DNA of 64,000 bases from positions 4,192,859-4,256,858 of the forward strand of contig OX638294.1 in NCBI GenBank assembly GCA_951812325.1, in the 5' to 3' direction. The notes beneath the pieces were generated by a model that did no database searches, was not told the DNA's origin, and saw only the letters and a list, made by a program, of their open reading frames with translations. Numbering within the stretch: position 1 is the stretch's first letter; every line of letters starts with the position of its first letter. Source of the DNA: an uncultured Thermoanaerobaculia bacterium. Its GTDB lineage: Bacteria; Acidobacteriota; Thermoanaerobaculia; Multivoradales; Multivoraceae. The translations under genes and the position numbers were made by a program. Below, one piece after another: positions 9,351 to 17,299 of the stretch.

Positions 9351-10016
9351 GTGGCTCTTCGGATCCTGGGCGTCGTCGATATCCACTGGTCCGGCAAGCA
9401 GCCGCCCCGGCTTCCGGACCCGAGCGGCTTCGACCTCGTTGTTCTCGCCGGCGACCTGACCAACTTCCTCGGCCCCGGACACGCCCGGCAGATCGTGGAA
9501 CCCCTGCAGGCGTCCGGCGTCCCCCTCCTCGCAGTCTGCGGCAACTGCGACCAGCGCGCCGTCGAGGGCTACTTCCGCGACATCGACATCGACCTGGACC
9601 GCCGCGCCCGCACGGTCGACGGCGTCCGCTTCATCGGTCTCTCGGGAGGCCTTCCCTTCGGCGACCTCCCGTACGAACGCACCGAAGAGGACTACCAACG
9701 CGTCGCCGCCGAGGCCTTCGACAACGCCGCCTCGGTCAAGGGCCAACCCACGATCCTGGTCTCCCACCAGCCGCCCCACGGCACAGTCTGCGACCTCGCG
9801 CGCGGCCACCACGTCGGCTCGCGGTCCCTCCGCACTGCCGTCGAACGACACCAGCCCGACCTCGTCTTCTCCGGCCACATCCACGAAGCGATCGGCGACG
9901 ACGCCATCGGTGCGACCCGCGTCGTCAACCCCGGCCCCTGGTTCCAGGGTCGCTCGGTCGTCATCGAAGCCGACCCGCAGAGCGGATCCGTCGAATTCCG
10001 GATCGGAGCGCCGTAG
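9351..10016 (+). CDS. Metallophosphoesterase, YfcE-like
   Basis: A 221-residue calcineurin-like phosphoesterase starting at GTG 9351. It has the dimetal motifs in order: VVDIHW (D-x-H), VLAGDLTN (GD), AVCGNCDQR (GN-C-D in place of GNHD, as in many YfcE-type enzymes), ILVSHQPP and FSGHIHEA (GHxH). The C-terminal VVNPGPWFQGRS is typical of small cytosolic phosphodiesterases. It probably hydrolyses a phosphodiester or nucleotide in the cytoplasm. Confidence 0.88.
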   Translation: MALRILGVVDIHWSGKQPPRLPDPSGFDLVVLAGDLTNFLGPGHARQIVEPLQASGVPLLAVCGNCDQRAVEGYFRDIDIDLDRRARTVDGVRFIGLSGGLPFGDLPYERTEEDYQRVAAEAFDNAASVKGQPTILVSHQPPHGTVCDLARGHHVGSRSLRTAVERHQPDLVFSGHIHEAIGDDAIGATRVVNPGPWFQGRSVVIEADPQSGSVEFRIGAP

Positions 10017-10049
10017 CAGGCGGATGTCGGCAAGCCCCGTCGCCAGCCT

Positions 10050-10304
10050 GGCGTACGCCGACCCTCGCGAAAGCCATCGACGCCGTGATTGAGACCCTGC
10101 GCGACCAAACCGCAGCAGCTCCTCCAGCCGAGGCGCCACCTGCTCCGTCACCCGACGACGCGGCTTCCTCTCTACACGACGTGGCTCGCTCTGATCCAGG
10201 TACTTGCGCACCGTGTTGCGCCTCACACCCTGCGCGAGCGCCACCGAACGCCGGCTCCGACCCGCTGGACAACTCGCTGGACAACCGCTGGACAACTCTG
10301 TCAC
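10050..10304 (-). pseudogene. IS21-family transposase (IstA) N-terminal remnant
   Basis: The minus strand encodes RNTVRKYL followed by a basic stretch and VAPRLEELL. This matches the helix-turn-helix start of IS21-type IstA proteins (typically xxNTVRKYL then Arg/Pro-rich). The similarity stops near 10,060 and no DDE core or IstB follows. Upstream, three copies of an 11-bp repeat disturb the frame. I read it as a decayed insertion-sequence fragment. The family call rests on a short match, so it is tentative. Confidence 0.4.
10263..10296 (+). repeat. 11-bp tandem repeat, three copies
   Basis: CGCTGGACAAC occurs at 10263-10273, 10275-10285 and 10286-10296, with one extra T after the first copy. 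The array lies at the 5' side of the IS21-like remnant (read on the minus strand) and changes its frame. It looks like slippage expansion in non-functional DNA. Confidence 0.85.
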
Positions 10305-10583
10305 TGGCTCTTGACCATCGTTTCCGCTGCAGTTGCCTCATCTCTTGGACAGACGGCCTTGAAGTCTCTTGGCGGGAGGTGATGCGCAGCATCAGCGAAG
10401 GTGGTGGTTGGCGGCTCGTTGAGCCCTGACAGCCATCTTGAGATAATGTCAGCGGTCATGGCAGCGCGGGTTGTCCGCATCGTCGCGGCCTGATCTTCGG
10501 ATTGAATGGAACTGCCGGGTCGGCATGTGGCCGGTCCGGCCAATGAACGGCGGCGAAGAGCCGCCCAAGGAGAAAACAGACTG

Positions 10584-10991
10584 ATGAAGCTGATGAAGCT
10601 GATGAAGCACATCACGATCGCGCTGGTTCTTTGCGCGATTCCGGCGCTGGCGTTCGGTCAGGACGTCTCTTGCGACGACTGCACGCACGTCGTGTCCGTC
10701 TACATGGGCGGGGGCGGACTCATCGCCATGGCCGACGACGCCGAGATGGTGACCTGGGTCGCCACTTGCGGCCGCATCACCCGAATCGGCGAGCTCGCCG
10801 CCAACGACGACGGCGTGGTCTCCACGCTGTTCACCACGGACAATGGCCTCGCCTGCAACGCGTCTGGCGATGGCAACAAGTTCCAGCTCGGCCCGATCAA
10901 GGATGGCGGCTGGTTCTGGATGACGCGTGGCACGAACTCGGCCATTGGCAACCTGGTTGCCATGGATATTCTCGAGAACGACACGGTCTAG
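10584..10991 (+). CDS. Secreted protein, N-terminal part (ends at in-frame TAG)
   Basis: The start is ATG 10584, preceded by AAGGAG at 10567-10572. The N-terminus MKLMKLMKHITIALVLCAIPALAFG is a signal peptide whose first residues come from a ctgatgaag triplet repeat (10581-10607). The mature part has paired Cys residues (VSCDDCTHVV) and a Gly/Asp-rich, probably beta-rich body. The frame ends at TAG 10989-10991, but the same frame stays open and looks coding through 11,837. This is therefore probably the front of one longer secreted protein. Family not recognised. Confidence 0.65.
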   Translation: MKLMKLMKHITIALVLCAIPALAFGQDVSCDDCTHVVSVYMGGGGLIAMADDAEMVTWVATCGRITRIGELAANDDGVVSTLFTTDNGLACNASGDGNKFQLGPIKDGGWFWMTRGTNSAIGNLVAMDILENDTV

Positions 10992-11021
10992 ATAACGAGT
11001 GCCGGCACCGCCGACGTCGCG

Positions 11022-11837
11022 ATGATGGATGGCCGTGGCGCCGTCCTGATCGAGCAGGCCAGCACGGGGCGTGTCGGCATCCTGCCGAACATCCTGCCGG
11101 AAAAACCGGCGGCCCCGGGCGATCCCCCCTGCGGGCCGCGCCCGAACCCGAGTTCGCCCAATACGTACGACCGGCAGGCGACGAGCAACTGCGTGCTCGG
11201 CGCCGGTGGGACGAAGATTCAATTGATTGGCCCGGGCGCCTACGGCGCCAGGGCGACGATCACGAACGGCATGGTGTATCGACCCAATGCCGGGACGATT
11301 GAAGTCACCGCCGATCACTGGGTCGATGAGTCGGGTAGCTTCTCGACTGATAACGACCGCGCCGATGGCACTCCCTCTGATTTCGCCATGCGGTTGGGCT
11401 GGCTCGGCACTCAACCCCCCAAACACTTGAACTGGCTCCCCAGCACGTTCAGCGTTTCCGTCAATACCGGCACAGGTCTTCCTACGGACCTCGCGGAGGG
11501 TGACGCTGTCGCGGGTATCACACTGACGAACGACGGGGAAGATGCGCTACCCGGCATTCCCGGCGAGGGTCGGGCGCTGCTCACGATTGCGCCGGACAGC
11601 CTCTACTGCTCCGCGACCGCCAACCACACGGCGGTGGTCAACATCAATGCGATACCGAAACCAGACTTCCCGGTGATGCCGCCGATCGCTACCGGAGCAG
11701 CCGCTGGCCTGGGTACTTCAGACGCCATGTCGACATTCGCGGCGGTCGAGCAGATCAAGGTCGTCTGCCCGCCGGCGTCGTCGTCGGCCAACCAGGGCCA
11801 GGAGCTGGCGCCGGACAACCCGTTCCCCGTCGACTAA
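11022..11837 (+). CDS. Secreted protein, C-terminal part (same frame, after the TAG)
   Basis: In the same frame as 10584-10991, open immediately after the amber codon; the first ATG is at 11022. It is Gly/Asn/Thr/Pro-rich, with Cys residues spaced as in exported proteins. It has no signal peptide of its own, which argues that it belongs to the upstream half. If the TAG is read through or is a sequencing error, the whole protein would be 417 residues. The C-terminus (NQGQELAPDNPFPVD) is hydrophilic. Function unknown. If the stop is real, this half is probably not made or not exported. Confidence 0.55.
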   Translation: MMDGRGAVLIEQASTGRVGILPNILPEKPAAPGDPPCGPRPNPSSPNTYDRQATSNCVLGAGGTKIQLIGPGAYGARATITNGMVYRPNAGTIEVTADHWVDESGSFSTDNDRADGTPSDFAMRLGWLGTQPPKHLNWLPSTFSVSVNTGTGLPTDLAEGDAVAGITLTNDGEDALPGIPGEGRALLTIAPDSLYCSATANHTAVVNINAIPKPDFPVMPPIATGAAAGLGTSDAMSTFAAVEQIKVVCPPASSSANQGQELAPDNPFPVD

Positions 11838-12100
11838 AGGGGGAACAGCCGATCTTCGGGCCTTGAGGGGATCGCTGGTCTGATCTCCTCAGGTTCGGAG
11901 CCGACTTCAAAGCGGCGCGCTTCCCGTGCCGGGCCTGAGTCCGGCGCGGGAGGTCAGCCGCTCTTTCGCTCTCTATCGGCCGCGGGGCGGGCGAACCGGC
12001 TTCCCCGCCGCGGGTCTGCAGATCCTCTTCCTCACCGCCTTCCGCGCGATCAAGACCGACCGGCTCCAGGTGTCTGCGGACAGACCAAGTGGACTTCGGG

Positions 12101-13264
12101 CTAGCCAGCCGCGGCCAGGCGCTTGAGCCGCTCGACGAGCTCGTCGATGGCGGGCAGATCGACGTTGGCGAAGGCGAGGCGGAGGTAGCGGTCCTGGCAG
12201 GGGCCGAACATGGAGCCGGCGAGGCAGAGGATGCCGTGGTCCTCGGCGAGGCTGCGGCCGACGTCGACCGAGGAGTGGTCGGTGAAGGGGTGGCGGAGAT
12301 AGACGAAGTAGCCGCCGGAGGAAACGACGTCGAAGCCGGTCTTTGCATCGCGCATGCGCCTGGCGGCGTAGGCGACGCGGTCACGGACGGTGCGGCGGTA
12401 CTTGCGTTTCCAGTCGTCGAGGTGGTCGAGGCAGAATTGGGCCGCCAATTGGCCGATGTGGGAGGGGCAGAGGGCGACGCAGTCGGCGATCTTGAGGGTT
12501 TCGCGCAGCAACGCGGGGCTCGCGGCCATGCAGCCGATCCGGTAGCCCGCCATGCAGTAGGCCTTGGAGAAGCTGTACAGATGGATGAGGGTGTCGCTCC
12601 AGTCGGGACGAGTGAAGAGGTGGTGCGGTGGGTCGCTGCGTTCGCGGAACTCGCGGTAGGTCTCGTCGATGACGAGCGCCAGTCCGCGGTCCCTGGCGAG
12701 TTCGAAGAAGCTGTCGATCAGGGCCGGCGGGTAGACGGCGCCGGTCGGGTTGTTCGGCGTGACGAGGACGATTGCGCGGGTGGCCGGAGTCACGGCTGCC
12801 TCTGCGGCGGCGGGGTCCGGAAGCATGCCGGCGTCCGGCTTCAGGTCCACGGGGGCGACATCCTGCGAGCGAAGCCACATGTCGTGGTTGAAGTAGGACG
12901 GCACGGGGACGATGACCTCGTCGCCCGGTTCGGTGAGTGCCATCATCGCGAGGCAGAAGGCCTGGTTGCAGCCGGCGGTGACGGCCACCTGGGAGGCAGC
13001 GACCGGGGTGTCGTAGTCCGCGGTCAGCGCGCGGGCCAGCCCCTCGCGGAGCGGGAGGTTCCCCTGCTGGTCGGTATAGGTCGCCGTGACCGGGCTCTGA
13101 GCAACGGCGGCGATGTGATCGCGCAGTTCCTGGGCCGGCGGGTAGGTCGGTGCGGCCTGGGAGACGTCGATCAGGGGGAGGTCGCGGGCGGCGTTGCTCT
13201 TCCAGCGCCCGACCTGGGTGATCGGCGAGTCGATCACCCGATGCACTGCCTCCCTGATGCGCAT
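12101..13264 (-). CDS. Class I/II PLP-dependent aminotransferase
   Basis: A 387-residue fold-type I aminotransferase. It has the substrate/PLP motifs VTAGCNQAF, VTPNNPTGAV, VIDETYREF and the Schiff-base lysine in YSFSKAYCMAGYRIG. The C-terminal Arg (RYLRLAFANVD) should bind the substrate carboxylate. The length is normal for AspC-like enzymes. It transfers an amino group between an amino acid and a 2-oxoacid in the cytoplasm; the specificity is not evident. It stands alone, divergent from the gloA-like gene. Confidence 0.92.
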   Translation of the reverse strand: MRIREAVHRVIDSPITQVGRWKSNAARDLPLIDVSQAAPTYPPAQELRDHIAAVAQSPVTATYTDQQGNLPLREGLARALTADYDTPVAASQVAVTAGCNQAFCLAMMALTEPGDEVIVPVPSYFNHDMWLRSQDVAPVDLKPDAGMLPDPAAAEAAVTPATRAIVLVTPNNPTGAVYPPALIDSFFELARDRGLALVIDETYREFRERSDPPHHLFTRPDWSDTLIHLYSFSKAYCMAGYRIGCMAASPALLRETLKIADCVALCPSHIGQLAAQFCLDHLDDWKRKYRRTVRDRVAYAARRMRDAKTGFDVVSSGGYFVYLRHPFTDHSSVDVGRSLAEDHGILCLAGSMFGPCQDRYLRLAFANVDLPAIDELVERLKRLAAAG

Positions 13265-13310
13265 TGAGGGCGTAAGCTACCGGATCGATTCGCTGCCTGC
13301 TGTTGGCCAG

Positions 13311-13371
13311 AACCCGGGTGGCGCGAATCCGCGCCACCCGTGAACCAGTCCGCGCGCCCGTCAGCGGGCGC
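13311..13371 (+). repeat. Two-hairpin palindromic element, copy 1
   Basis: Hairpin 1 has a perfect 10-bp stem, GGGTGGCGCG/CGCGCCACCC (13316-13325 with 13330-13339, loop AATC). The linker is GTGAACCAGTCC. Hairpin 2 is GCGCCCG-TCAG-CGGGCGC (13354-13371). Related copies lie at 17185-17249 and, inverted, at 44906-44968. Unlike them, this copy does not follow a recognisable gene end. Confidence 0.8.
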
Positions 13372-13465
13372 TCGGCAGGCCGGAGCACCGGTTCCTGCCG
13401 CGCACGCTCCTGGCCGAGGCCACCTGGACGTCCGGGACCTGCAACTCAACGGGAGAAGACGAAGG

Positions 13466-13906
13466 ATGAAGTATCTGCACACGATGGTTCGGGTCGCCAG
13501 CCTGGAGGAAGCGCTGGACTTCTACTGCGGCAAGCTCGGCATGGTCGAGATGCGGCGCTTCGACAGCGAGGAGGGGCGGTTCACGCTCGTCTTCCTTGCT
13601 GCGCCGTCGGACGTCGAGCTGGCCCGGGAGCGGACGGCGCCGCTTCTCGAACTGACCTGCAACTGGGATCCGGAGGACTACGCCGGGGGCCGGAACTTCG
13701 GCCACCTGGCCTTCGAGGTCGACGACATCTACGGCGCCTGCCGGTCGCTTCAGCAACAGGGCGTCGTGATCAACCGGCCGCCGCGGGACGGTCGCATGGC
13801 GTTCATCCGCTCGCCGGACGGGATTTCGATCGAGCTCCTGCAAGCCGGCGGCTCTCTGCCGGTGGAGGAGCCGTGGGCCTCGATGCCGAACGAGGGGACC
13901 TGGTAG
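13466..13906 (+). CDS. gloA: VOC family protein, lactoylglutathione lyase-like
   Basis: A 146-residue glyoxalase I-type protein, start at ATG 13466 with a GGGAGAAGACGAAGG ribosome-binding region. It shows the two-module VOC layout: [25 protein letters not shown] opens module 1 (metal His in LHTMVRV) and [13 protein letters not shown] opens module 2 (metal His). The metal Glu residues are in LLELTCNW and GISIELLQ. It is predicted to convert the methylglyoxal-glutathione hemithioacetal to S-lactoylglutathione. The set of metal ligands looks intact. A sister VOC dioxygenase role cannot be excluded. Confidence 0.85.
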   Translation: MKYLHTMVRVASLEEALDFYCGKLGMVEMRRFDSEEGRFTLVFLAAPSDVELARERTAPLLELTCNWDPEDYAGGRNFGHLAFEVDDIYGACRSLQQQGVVINRPPRDGRMAFIRSPDGISIELLQAGGSLPVEEPWASMPNEGTW

Positions 13907-13945
13907 CGGAAGGAGGGACGCCGGCGCACCCGGTCGGGGACCGGA

Positions 13946-14338
13946 TCAGTAGTCGGCGTAGTTCTTTTCTTCGACGAGTGCCGAGCCCAGCAAGTCGTTG
14001 ATCTTGCGCTTGGCGGCGGCGCGGCGGTCGTTCGTCCGGTAGACCGCCCGCGCGAGTTCGATGAAGCGCTCGCCGAAGTCGCCGTTCCGCTCGCAGTCGC
14101 GGATGTCGTCCTCGATCTTCCAGAGACACTCGTTGATCCGGCGGAGTTCCGCTGTGAACTCGTCGAGTTCCGGCGACCTGTCCAACGCTCTCTCGCGGGT
14201 CGCGGTCAGGCTCCGCAGCTCGCGGTGGACGTTGGCCAGCTTGTCCAGATCGGCAATCCGCTCGGCCTTGATCTCGAGGATCGTGATCTTGTCGACGAGT
14301 TCGCCCGCCGAGACCTCGACCTGCAGCGGGGCGCCCAC
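13946..14338 (-). CDS. DUF6165 family protein
   Basis: A 130-residue, charged, mostly helical protein that opens with QVEVSAGELVDKITILEIKAERI and contains LWKIEDDIRDCE and RAAAKRKIND. This is characteristic of the DUF6165 family, whose function is unknown; members are often near glycosyltransferase or envelope polysaccharide genes. It starts with GTG (14336-14338), which lies inside the first copy of a 37-bp direct repeat. It lies downstream of the glycosyltransferase gene on the same strand, which supports an envelope-glycan link. Confidence 0.75.
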   Translation of the reverse strand: MGAPLQVEVSAGELVDKITILEIKAERIADLDKLANVHRELRSLTATRERALDRSPELDEFTAELRRINECLWKIEDDIRDCERNGDFGERFIELARAVYRTNDRRAAAKRKINDLLGSALVEEKNYADY

Positions 14339-14442
14339 AACGGCGGAGACCTTACAGCAGTCCGTGAGCCTCCTCCGGCTGAGCAGTCAGCGGCCCCACT
14401 CCCTCCCCACAACGGCGGAGACCTTACAGCAGTCCGTGAGCC
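14334..14442. repeat. 37-bp direct repeat pair, 72-bp period
   Basis: An identical 37-bp sequence beginning CCCACAACGGCGG and ending CCGTGAGCC occurs at 14334-14370 and 14406-14442, separated by 35 unique bases. The first copy includes the GTG start and upstream region of the DUF6165 gene. The second copy gives a decoy GTG with a 7-codon open frame (14410 down to 14387). Confidence 0.85.
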
Positions 14443-14455
14443 CCGGGCGGGTGGC

Positions 14456-15655
14456 TCAGGCTCGCTCCCGCCGGACCAGTTCGGTTCCGGTTTCGATCAC
14501 CCGGTCGGCGACCTGTCGCCAGTCGTAGCCGGCCGCGCGCTCCAGGGCCGCGCGCGAGGCGCCGGCCACTTCCGCGGGTGCGCCGAGCAGCCGTTCGAGC
14601 AGTCGGGACAGTTCGCCGGCGTCGGCGGCGGAGGACCATCCTTCCCTTCCATCGCGGACGAGTTCCGACACCGCGCTGTTCGGGGACCGGCAGTGGACGA
14701 CCGGTACGCCAGCGGCCATCGCCTCCAGCGGGAAGAGTCCGAAGCCCTCGCGGGCCGAGGGCTGTACCGCGAGGTCGGCGCCGGCCACGGCACGCCAGAC
14801 GTCCTCGTTCTCGGGCAGCCGGCCGGTGAAGTCGACGATGTCGGCGAGATTGTCCCGCTCGATGTGTGCGCGGAGGGCGTCCTCCGCCGGACCGCCGCCG
14901 ATGATCCGGAGCAGCGCGCCGCGTTCGGTGACGAGCCTGCGGCCGGTTTCAGTGGCCGCCAGCCTGGCCGTGGCGTCGAGCAGCAGGTCGATCCGTTTCT
15001 CCGGGATCAGCCGGCCGGCGTAGACGAGAGGCGGCGCCGCCGCGGGCGCCTCGGCCGCGAGGGTTCGGATCCGTTCGTAGGGAATGCCGTTGGGGACGAC
15101 CTCGACCGTTTCGCCGCGCACCCTCGCGACCCGGTCGGCGGTGAGATTGCTGACCGCCACCGCCTGCGTGCCGAAGCGCAGCGACAGGCGTTCGCAGAGA
15201 GCGAAGAACCGCCACAGGCCGGGGCCGAATCGTCCCGGAGGCCGGTGTTGCTTCCAGTACGCGCCCCAGTGCTCGTGCCAGGTGACGAGCAGCGGAATGC
15301 GTCGCCTGCGGCACCGGCGGGCGAGCATCGGCAGGTGCATGTAGGGGATGTTCGCCGTTTCGACGATGTCGATGCCGTCCAGCGGAATCCGGCGCACCTG
15401 GGAGGCCAGCAACAGCGCTTCGAGCCCGGAACGTCGCCCGCGGGCGACGTAGCGGCGGCTCGCCTTCGCCACCGGCTCGACGCGGACGTTCGGGTGAGGC
15501 TCGCCTGGCGCCTCGGCCCATCCCGAGAGCACGACCTCGTGTCCGAGACGGCCCAGCTCCCGCGCCAGTTCGTAGTTCCTGTGCTCGACGCCCCCCAGAG
15601 ACTCCGGGTAGATGCAGTCGTAGAAGAACAGCCAGCGCAGAGGGCGTTCGGTCAT
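14456..15655 (-). CDS. Glycosyltransferase family 4
   Basis: A 399-residue GT-B glycosyltransferase; the start is set at ATG 15655 (MTERPLRWLFFYD). The N-terminal domain begins with the donor-independent Rossmann fold and the GGVEHRNYELARELGRLGHEV acceptor-side loop. The C-terminal domain has LVYAGRLIPEKRIDLLL and the nucleotide-sugar Glu motif EGFGLFPLEAMAAGVPVV. It probably adds a sugar to a lipid-linked or LPS-like acceptor at the inner face of the membrane. It is co-directional with the DUF6165 gene. Its start-codon region is duplicated 157 bp upstream. Confidence 0.88.
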   Translation of the reverse strand: MTERPLRWLFFYDCIYPESLGGVEHRNYELARELGRLGHEVVLSGWAEAPGEPHPNVRVEPVAKASRRYVARGRRSGLEALLLASQVRRIPLDGIDIVETANIPYMHLPMLARRCRRRRIPLLVTWHEHWGAYWKQHRPPGRFGPGLWRFFALCERLSLRFGTQAVAVSNLTADRVARVRGETVEVVPNGIPYERIRTLAAEAPAAAPPLVYAGRLIPEKRIDLLLDATARLAATETGRRLVTERGALLRIIGGGPAEDALRAHIERDNLADIVDFTGRLPENEDVWRAVAGADLAVQPSAREGFGLFPLEAMAAGVPVVHCRSPNSAVSELVRDGREGWSSAADAGELSRLLERLLGAPAEVAGASRAALERAAGYDWRQVADRVIETGTELVRRERA

Positions 15656-15837
15656 CGAGGGAAGCGTAACCGGCTGCGGGCTGGCGCTGGCGTCCCGGGT
15701 GAAACCGGCCTGCGGCTGGGGCGCGGCGGAGACCGAGCTCGGCAACGGCGTCGATGTCATGCCGGAGGCATGGACGAGACGCCGCGACAGTCCTGCGTGG
15801 GCGTTCGGTCATCGGGGGAAACGTAACCGGCTGCGGG
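15642..15837. repeat. 39-bp direct repeat pair around a start codon
   Basis: The 39-bp segments 15642-15680 and 15799-15837 differ at 2 positions. On the minus strand both read from CCCGCAGCCGGTTACG into ATGACCGAACGCCC, that is, the upstream region and first codons (MTERP) of the glycosyltransferase. The outer copy is out of frame with the gene, because the 157-bp period is not a multiple of 3. Confidence 0.8.
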
Positions 15838-15861
15838 AGCTGGCTGTTACCGTCGCCCGGC

Positions 15862-17217
15862 ATGCCCTGGTTCGAACGGGAGCTTTCCGCGCGGGAGCGA
15901 CGACTCCGAATCGCCTTGTTGGCGACGATTGGCTGGGCGCTCGTGGCGACCGTCGCGGCGATCGGGCCGGACCGGATTGCGGGGTGGCCGGGGACGCCGA
16001 CTCGGCCGGAGGCGCCGCCTGAAGAGCCTGAGCCCATCGAGATCTACGGGAGCGCGGTGGAGGTCGCCACGCTGCCGGGCTGGGCCGGCGACAACGTGGC
16101 TCAGGCCCTGCCGGCTTTGGTTCGGAGCTGCGATCGCCTGACCTCGCAGCCCGCCGATCGGGTCCTCAAGCCGGAGGAGGTGGGCGGCACGGTCGGCGAC
16201 TGGCATCCTCTCTGTGAAGCTCTGCGGCGTCTGGGGGTTGCAGCGGATGCGGAAGAGGTGAGAGAGGTCATCGAGCGTGAGCTCGTCGCGGTACCGCTTT
16301 CGCGAGCCGACGCGCCCGATGCCGGGGGCCGACCGGGCGACGGCGCGAGCTGGACGCGGCGCATCGGTCTCTTCACCGGCTACTTCGAGCCCCTGCTTCA
16401 TGGCAGCCGTCGCCGCAGCGAGCGCTACAGCGTGCCGCTGTACACGCAGCCGTCAGACCTCGTCATGGTGGACCTGGGCCGGTTCCGCGACGATCTGCGG
16501 GGCCGCCGGGTGGCCGGGAGGATTCGGGGCAGGAACCTCGAGCCCTACGACGACCGGGAGGCGATCGCGTCCGGGTCGCTTGCGGGCCGCGGCCTGGAGC
16601 TGATCTGGGTGGACGATGCGATCGATGCGTTCTTTCTTCAGATCCAGGGATCGGGACGGGTCGAACTCGACGACGGCTCGATCTTCCGGGTCGGCTACGC
16701 GGCCCAGAACGGCCACCCGTACCACGCGATCGGCCGGACCCTGGTGGACTGGGGCGAACTGACGTTGGACGAAGTGTCGCTGCAGTCGATCGACGCCTGG
16801 CTGCGGGCGAATCCGGACCGCGCCGGAGAGGTCATGGCGACGAACGACTCCTACGTCTTCTTCCGCCAGATTCGAGGCGAGGGACCGATCGGAGCCCAGG
16901 GCGTCGCGCTGACACCGGAACGCTCGCTGGCGGTGGACCGGCAGCACGTTCCCCTCGGCGTACCCGTCTGGCTCGATGCGATGACACCGGCCGCCGCGCC
17001 CGAGGCGCCGGACGAGCGCCGTCAGTGGTTGCTGGTGGCCCAGGACACCGGCGGCGCGATTCGCGGCTCGGTGCGCGGGGACGTGTTCTGGGGCGCCGGT
17101 GAGCGGGCCCGGGCGATTGCCGGCCGCATGGCGCACCGGGGCCGCTACTGGGTGTTGGTGCCCCGCGGCGTGGCCGACCGCCCGAACCCGGTTGGCGCGT
17201 CCCCGCGCCAACCGTGA
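15862..17217 (+). CDS. mltA: Membrane-bound lytic murein transglycosylase A
   Basis: A 451-residue protein, start at ATG 15862. An N-terminal signal anchor (LRIALLATIGWALVATVAAIG) is followed by a linker and the MltA barrel domain (TGYFEPLLHGSRR, FFLQIQGSGRVELDDG, YAAQNGHPYHAIGR). The C-terminal 3D domain has its Asp residues in QDTGGAIRG and RGDVFWG. It cleaves the MurNAc-GlcNAc bond of peptidoglycan with 1,6-anhydro product formation. The last codons and TGA are contributed by palindromic element copy 2, so its C-terminal residues (NPVGASPRQP) are probably not native. Confidence 0.93.
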   Translation: MPWFERELSARERRLRIALLATIGWALVATVAAIGPDRIAGWPGTPTRPEAPPEEPEPIEIYGSAVEVATLPGWAGDNVAQALPALVRSCDRLTSQPADRVLKPEEVGGTVGDWHPLCEALRRLGVAADAEEVREVIERELVAVPLSRADAPDAGGRPGDGASWTRRIGLFTGYFEPLLHGSRRRSERYSVPLYTQPSDLVMVDLGRFRDDLRGRRVAGRIRGRNLEPYDDREAIASGSLAGRGLELIWVDDAIDAFFLQIQGSGRVELDDGSIFRVGYAAQNGHPYHAIGRTLVDWGELTLDEVSLQSIDAWLRANPDRAGEVMATNDSYVFFRQIRGEGPIGAQGVALTPERSLAVDRQHVPLGVPVWLDAMTPAAAPEAPDERRQWLLVAQDTGGAIRGSVRGDVFWGAGERARAIAGRMAHRGRYWVLVPRGVADRPNPVGASPRQP

Positions 17218-17249
17218 ACCAGTCCCTGCACCCGTCATCGGGTGCAGGG
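17185..17249 (+). repeat. Two-hairpin palindromic element, copy 2
   Basis: Hairpin 1 is GGTTGGCGCG/CGCGCCAACC (17190-17199 with 17204-17213). Hairpin 2 is CCCTGCACCCG-TCAT-CGGGTGCAGGG (17224-17249). The linker GTGAACCAGTCC is identical to copy 1. Stem differences from copy 1 are compensated on the opposite arm. The TGA inside the linker ends mltA. Confidence 0.8.
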
Positions 17250-17299
17250 ATGGCACTCACTCTGTAGCGTTCTGCGGCGCAAGCTCATAGTGTCGGCCC

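Noticed and set aside
11838..12100. A 66-residue plus-strand frame (11926-12126) between the split secreted protein and the aminotransferase
   Set aside because: It overlaps the aminotransferase 3' end, has no recognised motif or ribosome-binding site, and looks like chance in GC-rich DNA.
12089..13267. Plus-strand open frame opposite the aminotransferase
   Set aside because: It has no recognisable domain and is Gly/Asp-rich in the manner of an antisense frame; the minus strand encodes a complete aminotransferase.
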